A DNA stretch of 28,092 nucleotides from an uncultured Actinomycetes bacterium (lineage in GTDB: Bacteria > Actinomycetota > Actinomycetes > Mycobacteriales > Nakamurellaceae), in assembly GCA_937926105.1 (NCBI GenBank), contig CALANS010000065.1, forward strand, positions 1 to 28,092, written 5' to 3'. The notes under the pieces are model-generated. The model did not search any database and was not told where the DNA came from. It was given only the letters and a program-made list of their open reading frames with translations. The translations under genes and the position numbers were made by a program. Positions 17,103 through 26,300 of this stretch are shown one piece after another (the first letter of the stretch is position 1; each line of letters begins with the position of its first letter).

Positions 17103-17882
17103 TCAGCCGGTGGTCGACGATCGATTGCCATCACGCAAGGTGATCTCGCAATCAGAGGCTGCATTCGGCCGACTGGCCAGTGCCGCTTTCAGCGCCTCGG
17201 GAACCTGATCCACTGCTGCGGCGAACGCCTCGGGATCGTTGGCGACGACCCGCACCCTGGCCGAGACTTTCTTACCACTTGTGCGAACGGCGAAATTGAA
17301 AATGTTTGCGCGGTTCGGGCGCACCAGGGACTTGCAGGCGTCGACGATCATGGTGGCGAGAACATCGCTCGGCACGTCCGACAGGACCGAGGTGGCGAAG
17401 GTGACGAAGACTGCCGCGTCAGGGAGGAAGGAGAACTGGTAGGCCAGACTGCTGCGTGTTGGCTGGTGTCGTGCAAAGGACGCTGCCATCGCGCGGATAT
17501 CGGAGCTTGTGTAGTGGTGCGCGTCGGCTGCCACCCAGATTGCCGCGTCCGAGCCCCCGTCGATCGACTCGAAGGTCGTGAAGGAGAATCCGCCGGTCGC
17601 GCCCCTGTTATGGATCTCCTCCATCACGGCATCCCATTCGGCCTCGGCGACGTCAAACTCGATCCAGACGTTTAGCTCGCCGTCATCGCGCCGCTCGGTG
17701 TAGGCATCGACATTGCTAGCTGCGACAACATGATCGGCGTTGTGGTTTATGGTCATCGGTACCACCCCGGCGCGCAACTGGAGCGCCAACTGTTCTGCCG
17801 CCTCCTCTGTCAGACGTATGCCGCCGTAGGCAGCGATCGCGTCGGTAGTGGCGACAATGTTCTTGACTCGTCTCACAGCCAC
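17103..17882 (-). CDS. Protein with HK97 prohead-protease (S78)-like core, function unknown
   Basis: The product has 259 residues. The GTG start at 17882 is preceded by AAAGGA eight bases upstream, so the longer reading to 17993 is unlikely. Residues about 40-105 have the layout of HK97-family prohead proteases: a VPMTINHN segment (His47) after a hydrophobic strand, a DDGELNVWIEFDV strand pair, a helix (WDAVMEEI) and a GATGGFSF turn with Ser100, matching the His ... GLSIGF pattern. The rest contains an FSFLPDAAVFVTFA segment and a C-terminal region rich in Val/Ala. No phage capsid genes are nearby. It is convergent with the KAP gene (192 bases between stops). Other serine-hydrolase or structural roles remain possible. 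Confidence 0.6.
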   Translation of the reverse strand: MAVRRVKNIVATTDAIAAYGGIRLTEEAAEQLALQLRAGVVPMTINHNADHVVAASNVDAYTERRDDGELNVWIEFDVAEAEWDAVMEEIHNRGATGGFSFTTFESIDGGSDAAIWVAADAHHYTSSDIRAMAASFARHQPTRSSLAYQFSFLPDAAVFVTFATSVLSDVPSDVLATMIVDACKSLVRPNRANIFNFAVRTSGKKVSARVRVVANDPEAFAAAVDQVPEALKAALASRPNAASDCEITLRDGNRSSTTG

Positions 17883-18137
17883 GTCGGTGTTCCTTTCGAT
17901 AGCATCTGACGACAAGCTACAACTGTCCGCCGACACCGCAAGGCGGACCGCCAGCGGTGACGTCCGAGTGGTCCGAGACGCCATCACCGCCAAGCCGGAT
18001 CGCCGAACGGCGACGCCAGATCCATGACGATCCGTGCTCCGGTGCTACCCGTTTGCGCGGTTGCAACGCTGGTTGGAGCGCATCGACACCGGAGTGGCGA
18101 TCACGGCCCGGCGCACTGGTGAGGGGAGTCCACTCGC

Positions 18138-18367
18138 ATGGCCGACTGGCTCATCATCATTCTGATCACGTTGCAGTCTGCGTTGGCGTCATCCTGCTCG
18201 CCGTCTTCGCTTGGACACACCAGGCGGGCGGTCTCGCTGGCGGAATTGGCGCCCGGTCGATCGTTTCAACCGCTTCGTCGGAATGGGCGGAGGATCTCAG
18301 CGAGAGCCTCCGGACCGCCCGAGTCCATAGCCAGGTCAGACCGAGATGGCCGTCGGCTGGTAGCTAA
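18138..18367 (+). pseudogene. Frameshifted small membrane protein, SecG-like remnant
   Basis: A good ribosome-binding site (GGGGAG, 18123-18128) precedes ATG 18138, which opens a hydrophobic helix (MADWLIIILITLQ). The frame then turns into non-membrane sequence. A one-base shift at about 18176-18178 restores a second membrane helix (CVGVILLAVFAW) followed by a Gly-rich AGGLAGGIGARS segment and a TAA at 18365-18367. The two-helix layout with a glycine-rich stretch and small polar tail recalls SecG, which normally has a KGGGL-FGGG motif after its second helix. The join contains no slippery heptamer, so it is likely a mutation or a sequencing error and not programmed frameshifting. The SecG likeness is tentative. 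Confidence 0.4.
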
Positions 18368-18507
18368 CGCACATGAAGTAGATCGGTACCGATCCTGTCG
18401 ACGAGCCCCGCTGCGACGGCCGCTCGAACCCAAGGATCCTCAATCCACGAATGTGTCATCATGGTCAGGGCGGCGGTTTTGGTCACGACTCGCCGTTCGT
18501 CGTATGG

Positions 18508-18853
18508 TTACGATTCCTGATGATCGCAGCGACGAAGGCTCGTAGCGAACCGTCGTCGAACTGGTCTCGTGGTCACGCGGAGGTGTTCGTAGAAGGCCGG
18601 CCACGCTGGCTCGTCATCCGTGACCAGCAGCACCCTCCGCTGCATATTTTGCATGCGCCGGTGCGGCATGGACAAGCGCCGTATCGACTCCGCTTCGCCG
18701 GCAGTCGAGGTGCACCAGCGAATCTTGCAGGTACGCGATACTCGCGTCGTCAAATACACTCGCGCGCGGCCCGACGACAGACGAACCGTCACGGGCAACC
18801 ATGTCGCAGCTTGCCCCTTGGAGCGCCGCCTGCAATGTCTTGGTCTCGCTCAT
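18508..18853 (-). pseudogene. Possible frameshifted hypothetical gene
   Basis: From ATG 18853 a 79-codon frame (starting MSETKTLQAALQG) has natural-looking composition and GC-rich third positions but ends at 18614. A shift near 18642 to a second frame continues with RRVLLVTDDEPAWPAFYEHLR and ends at 18508. Each frame is coding-like only on its own side of the shift. No family is recognised. Together with the frameshifted SecG-like gene nearby, it suggests a decaying patch. It could also be chance open frames. Confidence 0.25.
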
Positions 18854-19020
18854 CTACGCTGACATCCCGCTGTCCGGTACAGATTGAGGACCTGCGAGCC
18901 CTTCTGACACTACGGCCAGCGTATGGGCCGCAAAACCGCGGCCGTCCGCGACTCGATCCACTACCATAATGGCAATACCTGCCAAAGAGGGCCCGCCGTT
19001 GCTCGCATCTCGTCAGCGGC

Positions 19021-20220
19021 TCACCTGCTCGCCTGTCGATCGAGCCGATGCGGACGGAACCGCTCAGGGACTTTGTTGACCGCATGTGCAGCGGCGGTCT
19101 CACGGTCGCAGACGTGCAGGAGCGGCTCGAGCGGCGGCATGACCCTGCTTCGAAAGTCGGAATCGTCGACGGTGCTGATAATCCAGTCCAGCGCCTGACG
19201 TGCGGTGGCAGCGTTGGTGAGGTCAGCGAATCGTTGCGAATCAGACACCGATAGCTTCTCGGACTCGACGGGCCCGGTGAAGACACCCTGCCCGAGTGGG
19301 CCCCACCACAGTGCGGCCCGCGGGCTGATCGGAAGTACCAGCTCATCGGCGACCCCCACCCCACGCGGGGCCGTTGACTGGAAATGGATCACTCGGTTCA
19401 CCGGCCGGCGTCGCTGCTTCTTCTTGCGTCGCTCCTTCGCTTCCCGGCGACGCCATTCGTCCTCAGTGACGAAGCAGTCCGGATGATGAGTTTCGTCGAC
19501 GGGGGCGTTGACTATCAGTGGCTCATCGCCCAGGAGCAGTCGTGCTCCCTGCAACCACACGAGTGCCACGGGTCGAGATGCGAAGAACGGGACTAGCTCG
19601 CGTGCTGCGGTAAAAGAGACGCTGAGCATGTTGTTCTGGTGAGGAATCACGGTGATCTTGCGCAGCTCGGCGTCTGACAGACGGCCCTCCGCCATTGTCT
19701 TCGCGTGCCATTCGCCCTGAAGTTCCATCTCCCTACGGCGTCTGGTCGTTCGCACCGGCAGGAACGACATGAATAGCGCCAGCTCGAAAATCTGGTCCGT
19801 GCTGAGGTTCGGCACCCGCCGAAACGGGCTCAGCAGCTGGTTAACGATGTCCGCAGCTGGCGGTTCAATTGCGCCGAGTAGCGACTCGAATGAGGAGTCG
19901 AGACTCCCGGACTTGTCGATGAAGGTGTAGAAGTCCTTAATCGCCAGATTGCTGACATTCTCCATGCGGAACTCTGCCTCGACGCGGTGATATACCGCCG
20001 CGTGGTTCTTTGTGGCCCACCGGCTGAGTAGGAACCTGGGCACCGTGTGGTGCCGGGACCCGACGTACTCGCGCGGATTCACCTGGGCAAGGAAGCGGTT
20101 GGCTTTGGCATTAGCCTCCGGTGTGAGGGGAATCCGGTCGAACGCGTCGGACAGAGCCGCGATGAGTGCCGTGCGGCCGAGCGCATCTGAGCGGAGGTCT
20201 TGCAGCGAACGTTCTGTCAC
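19021..20220 (-). CDS. DUF4238 domain protein
   Basis: The product has 399 residues. Residues about 54-69 carry the DUF4238 hallmark, SRHHTVPRFLLSRWA (a His-His then PRF-L), followed by the family's long helical region. A second conserved-looking block around LVWLQGARLLLGDEPLIVNAP is the usual later DUF4238 strand. A very basic patch (KERRKKKQRRR, about 270-280) could bind nucleic acid. DUF4238 proteins have no known activity and turn up in accessory and defence-type regions. GTG 20220 has no ribosome-binding site; TACGGT sits at -12 to -7 upstream, a geometry that fits a leaderless transcript. It lies 117 bases downstream of the relaxase stop on the same strand. Confidence 0.8.
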   Translation of the reverse strand: MTERSLQDLRSDALGRTALIAALSDAFDRIPLTPEANAKANRFLAQVNPREYVGSRHHTVPRFLLSRWATKNHAAVYHRVEAEFRMENVSNLAIKDFYTFIDKSGSLDSSFESLLGAIEPPAADIVNQLLSPFRRVPNLSTDQIFELALFMSFLPVRTTRRRREMELQGEWHAKTMAEGRLSDAELRKITVIPHQNNMLSVSFTAARELVPFFASRPVALVWLQGARLLLGDEPLIVNAPVDETHHPDCFVTEDEWRRREAKERRKKKQRRRPVNRVIHFQSTAPRGVGVADELVLPISPRAALWWGPLGQGVFTGPVESEKLSVSDSQRFADLTNAATARQALDWIISTVDDSDFRSRVMPPLEPLLHVCDRETAAAHAVNKVPERFRPHRLDRQASR

Positions 20221-20305
20221 GGTATGACCGTACGCGTCGACGCCGACAGAGGCCGGGTCGAACTCATCGGTCGCCGAAGGCGGACAGGTGCTGCTCGGCG
20301 ATGGT

Positions 20306-20341
20306 TCAGCACTGCTGTCTATTCCACTGTTCGTCGGTCAT
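20306..20341 (-). pseudogene. 11-codon ORF coupled to the relaxase stop: probable truncated transfer gene
   Basis: The relaxase stop overlaps an ATG by ATGA (20338-20341), the same junction type used throughout this element. GAAAGG lies nine bases upstream. The frame reads MTDEQWNRQQC and then ends. It looks like the true beginning of a downstream transfer gene whose body was lost when the adjacent cargo was acquired. A chance ORF is the alternative. Confidence 0.35.
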
Positions 20342-23300
20342 CTTGATGGGCCTTTCAAAACGGGTGGTCCGGGGCGGGAGGGCGCTGGGGTGCGGGGTGG
20401 TGCCGGCCGTCGGTGCGCGTCGCCGCCCAGGCGGGGGTCCGCCGCGGCGGCGCGGTGGTCGTAGCTCGGCAGCCGGTCCGGGCAGTCGGCGATCAGGCGT
20501 GCGTCGAGGTCGCGCAGTGGATGTTCGGCCTGCAACGGCCCCAGGGCCAGCAGGGCGGACACTCGGTTGAGCACGTCGTAGCCGTTGCTGGCGGCGGAGG
20601 CGAGATGGTCGGCCAGGACGGCCCAATGCGGGTCGGCGGCGACGTCCATACCGGTGACATCGGCGATGGTGGTAGCCCAGTGGTGGACGGATGGTTCAGC
20701 AGACGCCGCCGGCCGCGGCACACGCGTAGCCGCGGCCCCGTTCAGTCGGTCTCGTGCTTGCCCGCGGGGGTCGTCGGTCCAGTCGCCGGTGGCGGCCAGG
20801 ATGCGGCGAGTGACGGTGGTGTCGGGCAGTTGGAGCCGGGCAGCGATCGCGCTTGCCGCGGACGGCCAGGTGACCGCTGGCCGGGCCGCGGTGATGTCTG
20901 CGGCCTGCGCGAGCGCGGCGTAGCGACCTTCGATGGTGGTCAGGTCAAGGGTGGCGGTGTGGTCGGTGATCAGCGTGTCTGCCAGTGCCGGTGCGGCCTC
21001 GAGGGCCGCGAGAAGCGCTGCGAGTCCGTGGGTATGCAGGAATTCCGCGGGATCGTTGCCGTCTGGCATGGCGAGATGCCGGGGGTCTTCGCGGCGGGCG
21101 ACGAGTTGCCAGTAGACGCGGTGCGCAGCTTTCCTGCCTGCGGTGTCGTTGTCGGTCGCCACGATGACCGGCGCGCGTGGTGGCTCGGCTGGGAACATCG
21201 CGGCGAGGCCAGGCGGGAGTTGGTCGTGATGGGCGAGATAGGGGCACAGCTGGTCGGCCTGGGCGTCGGTGAATGCGGTGCCGAGGGGTGCGACGCCGAT
21301 GTAGCGGCCGGCGCCGGAGACGGTGACGGCCAGCGCGTCCACGGGGCCCTCGACGATGACCGGGACGGAGCCGGCGGCAAGGGTCCCGGCATGCTCGGCG
21401 AGCCCGTAGAGGTTGTCGCCCTTGACGAACAGGTCGGTGGCTGGGGTATTGAGGTACTTGGGCCCGGCCTTGCCGTCGTCCGCGGCGGTGGGGTTGCGGC
21501 GGCCGATGAAGCCGCGGGTTTCGATGGCGTCTGGTCGGTCGGGGTCGAAGGACTTGATGGGGAAGATGATGCGGTCGCGGAACCGGTCGATCAGGTTGCC
21601 GCTGGCGGTTCGGATGGCGAGCCCCGCGGCGAGCAGTTCGGTGTCGGTGACGTCGAGGGCGTGTAGGTGCCGGGTCAGCGCGGTCCAGGTGTTGGGGGCG
21701 TACCCAACGGCGATGTCCGGGTCGCCGGTGGGGTCGGTGCCGAGCCGATCGGTGAGATAGCGGGCGGCCCACACGTCGCGGTAGTGGCGAACGTAGAAGG
21801 CTTCGGCGGCTGCGTTGACTTCGACGAGGCGATGGCGGGCGACCGTGGCGGTGGTGCGGAATTGGTCACCGGCGATCGCGTCATCTCGCTGCCGGTAGTC
21901 GGAGGCATCCGGATCGAGAATGTCGTCTATCCGTGAGCGTTCGGCGGTGACTGACCGGGCCGCGGCTCGCTTTGACCGGGCGGCGGACTGGATTCCGGGT
22001 TCGACAGAGTCTTCGGTGTCGGGTGGGAGGTCCTCTGGATCGCGCGGGCGTTCGCGGGTGTGGCCGTCAGCAGTCTGGACCTGGGGACCGGCGGCGGCCC
22101 CGTCACCAATCACGTCTTCAAGGGTCGTGTTTGCTACTGACTGGTCGGCGAGCATGCCGATGCGCCAGGCGAGAGCGGTGGCGATCTCCTTCGGTTGTAG
22201 CGGTTGGTCGTCGGGTTGGCCGCCGCGGAGCAGGTCGTAAGCGAAGGCGAGGGACTGGGCGGGCGTCCATCCGGCGTGGGCGGCGTCGCTGACGGCGGCG
22301 ACAAGTGCGGGCCAGGCCGGGTCCGCCATGACGCGTTGCGCGGCCACCACGCCGACGGCGTCGGCCAGTGCGGGTGTCCAGTCTGGTCGCAGTTCGGGGG
22401 AGGCGGGGTTGCCGTCGGCGTCGAGTGCGGCGGGGGACAGGTGGCCGGCGATGCGCCACCACAGCGCGGCGGCGGGTTGCTCGTCGGGCAGCGGGCGTTC
22501 GGCGGCGACCTGGCGGACGATGGTGGTGATGTCGATGCCGGCCCGGTGTGCTGCTGAGATGCGGGCGGCGAGCGTGGGCCAGTACGGGTCTGTCGTCAGG
22601 CGCGTGTCGATGCTGCGTGCCAGGCGCCGGTACGTGGCGCCGACGGTGTGTGTGCCGGTGACGTGGGTGACCCGGGCGTCGATGGAGCGTTGGGCGCGGG
22701 CGTCTGTCGCGCCGGTCTGGGGCTGGCCGGTGGGGCGGCGGTCGGTGTCGTCGATGCCGTGCGCGGCCCGCCACACGGCCAGGTCCGCCGCGAGATCCGG
22801 GTCGGCGTCGATGATCGGCGTGGCCCATGCTGGAGCGGCAGCGGGGGACAGCGCCCGGGCGGCCTTCGCGGTGGCGTCGGCGAGGGCGGTGACGGCGGCG
22901 GCCCGTTCGACCAAGTACGAGCCCCACTGTGCATCGTCGGCGAGGACCGCGGGGATCGGTGGCAGCCAGGGCAGCGGCCCGGAGGTGTCGCGGTCGGGGT
23001 GCAGGCGCCAGTCCAGCACGGCGGCGACGTCCCGGGCGTCGTTCAGGTCCCGACCGGTCAGGGCGTGCGCGAGCAGACCGGCGGGGTCGCGGCCGGACAG
23101 GGCGAGTGCGGCCAGGTGGGGGCGCAGCCCGGGCCAGGCGTCGGTGTCGGTGAGGCCGGGCACGGCGGCCTCGGCGGTGGCGTCCAGAGCGGTGAGCCGG
23201 TCGGGGCCGTAGACGTCTTCGGCGGCGACGTCGATGGCGTGTCGGTAGCGGCCGGCCGCTCCGGGCAGCAGCAGGTCGGGGCGGTTGGCGTCGGCGCGGG

Positions 23301-26300
23301 CGGTGGTGGCCGAGACGGGGGAGTCGTCGCGGGCCAGGATCCGGGTGAGCACGTCGCCGGGGGTGGGTGGCAGCAGCGCGTCGCGGGTGATGATGCTGTG
23401 CGGGTCGCCGTCACCGGTGACGGCGAGGTAGAGGTGGTTGGCGTGTCGACCGCGGGTGAGTGCGACGTACAGCAACTGGCGGGTTTCGCTGCCGGTGGCG
23501 ACGGTGTGGCAGGTGTCGGCGGTGATGCCCTGCGCGGCGTGCACGGTGGTGGCGTAGCCAAGTTGCACGTGCCGAGCGGCGTAGTCGGCTGGCAGCGCCA
23601 CGCGCATGCCAGATGCCAGGTGGGTGACGTGCAGGCCCGCGTCGTCGGTGACGGCGTCGATGCGCCAGCGGTCCCCGTTGCGAACGTAGTCGGTGCCGCC
23701 GACGCGCAGGGTGCGGTCGTTGCGGCGGGTGATGATCACGTCACCCTCGCTGGCGCGACTGGCATCGGTGAGGGTGACCTGCCGGCCGGGCGGGCCGGCC
23801 GCGGCGAGCCGCTCGGTGCGGGCTCGCTGGTTCAGCTCGGCGGCCAGTGCGCGGGTAGGGGCGAGCATGACCGCGTCGGCGCCGGCGGCGGTGTCGGCAG
23901 CCCACGCGCTGTACGCGGCGTCGGCGGTGGCGGTGGCGTCGCCGACGTGGACCCGGCCGTGGTCGAGGTAGTAGACGATGCCGGCCGGGTCACCGCGGCG
24001 GATGGCGAGCGAGGCCGCGCCCTCGGCATGATTCGGGCGACCGGTGACGGGGTCGGTGAACCGCATGACCTGGGAGAGAGTGGCCGCGCCGTGGGTTCGG
24101 GCGAGATCACGCAGGACGCCGCCGGCGCCGATCGCGGCGAGTTGCTGATCGTCGCCGACGAGGCGGACTTGCCCGCCGCGAGCGGTGACGTGGCGGATGA
24201 CGGCGGCCAGGTCGGCGGTGGCGGCCATGCCGGCCTCGTCGACGATGACGAGACTGTCGGGGCCGATGGCGTCCATGATCGGCGGCGGTGTGCCGGGGCC
24301 GCCGCGCAGGTGCCAGACGATCTTGGCGAGGGTTTCGGTGGGGGTGTCGATCTCGGCGGCGAGCACGGCGGCGGCCGCCGCCGACGGGGCCAAACCGATC
24401 ACCGTGCCGCCCGTACCGGTCCAGGCGGCGGCCAGGGCGCGCATCGCGGTGGTCTTACCGGTGCCGGCGGGGGCGAGTGCGAGCTGGACCCGCCGGCCGG
24501 AGCCCGCCAACTCGCGGACCAGTTGGGCCTGTCCAGGGTTGAGAGCGACGCCGCTTGCGGCGTACTCGGTCAGTACGGCATCTACGATGTGCGGGTCGAC
24601 GCGGCGGCCGCCGGTGTCGCTCGCGGCGGCGAGGATGGCCCGTTCCGCGGCGAGAGTGTCGGCGCTGGTGTAGCGGGCGGCGCCGGCCACGGTGAACACC
24701 GAGGTGCCATCGACGCGGCGAAGGGGCGCGGGTTCGGCGACCGGATCCGGCGCGTCGAGCAGGATCGAACGAGCCGGGTCCAGGGCTGCGGCGACCACCC
24801 AGCCGACGGCCCGGTCGATGTGGTCGGGGCGGATCCGTGCGGTGCGGGCGGCGCGTTCGGCTTCGGCGCGGACGTGGTTCTCCCGCCAGGTGGCCCGCTG
24901 CGCGGCCACGCCACCGACGCGCACCCCGTCCACGGACCGGCCGTAGATGACCTCGTCAGCGGTGCGTTCCACCCAAGCACGGGTCAGTTCCGTGTGTGGC
25001 GGGCGGTCCGGCTGGCGGATTCCGCCGCGGAGGGCGTCGGCCACGTAGCGGTCGACGTGCTCGTCGCCGCCCAACACGGTGGCGGCCTGCGTCCGCCACG
25101 CGGCGCGCTGCTCGGCCAGCGAGCGGGGTTCGTGTTTGGCCTGCCGGGTCTCCAGATTGGCCTGCTGGGCCAGTGTCACCGCCTCCTTAGCGGTCGGCGG
25201 GCGGCCATGGTCGGCCTGGAAGCGCACGGCCAACTCGGCGCGGCGGGCGTCGATCGCCGCCCGCCGGGTCGACCACGCCGCGGGCAGATCGTCGTCACCG
25301 CCGGCGATCTCCCGCACCGGACGCTTGCCATCCGCCCCCGGCCGCTCGACGAAGGTGACGCCCAACCGGGAGGTGAGTAGCGCCTCCAGGCGGGTGTTGT
25401 ACCGCTCGGAGGCGGCCACGTTGTAGCGGTAGATCAACCTGCCGTCCAGCGCGTACCAGCGGCCGGTCAGAGCCTGCACCTTGTTCGAGATCGCTACGTG
25501 CGTGTGCAGGTCCGGGTCGCCCGCGCGGGAATCGCAGTGGGTGAACGCGGCGGCGATCAGGCCGTGCACGTTCACCTGCGCGACGCCGCCGGCGCCGACG
25601 CGGGTGTAGGCGGCGTGGTCTTCCAGCCAGGCCAGGGTATCGGCGACCGCGTCCGCGTGTGCCTGCTCGATGATCCGGGCGATCGGCAACGGCGCGATCG
25701 CCCACAGCGTGGACACGGACTTGACCGGGGAGAAGGTCAGGTCGTAACCGGCGACGGCGGTGGTGGCCTGCCGCGATATTCGAGCCAGATGCCCCGACAG
25801 TTCCCGCGCATCGGCCGGGGGGCGACCGTACGTTTCGCCGAACATGGCGGTGGCGATCGAGGTGCGGATCTCGGCCCGGGCATCCTCGGGGATCGGGGTG
25901 TCCTCCGGCAGCCCGCGGGCGGCGTTGTAGTCCCGGTAGGCGCCGGCGGTGCGGCGGCGGAACATGTTCGCACCGTCGAGCACCAGATACGGCTTGCCCA
26001 GCCGACTGGTCGCATCAACCTGCCTGGGAGACAAGCCCTCCAGCCGGGCGGCGCGTTCGATCGCGTCGGCGTTCGGATGCCGGCCCTGACCGAACAGCGC
26101 CCGCATCTGCTGCTCGGTCACCGTGGCGCCGACCGGAAAGTCTGGCACGGCGGCAAGGCCCCGCCCCATCCACCGCCCCGGGGCTTCGCCCTTCTGGCTG
26201 TAGTAGTCGCCCAGCGAGCCGAATCCTCGCTCGGTCGCGTCGTGCGCGGCGACCTGCCGGGTCAGGTACGTGTAGCCATCCCCGGCAGTGAGCTTGTGCA

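Noticed and set aside
22648..25380. 910-codon open frame on the + strand opposite the relaxase
   Set aside because: Gly/Val/Asp-rich, low-complexity antisense shadow of a GC-biased gene; the minus strand carries all relaxase and helicase motifs.
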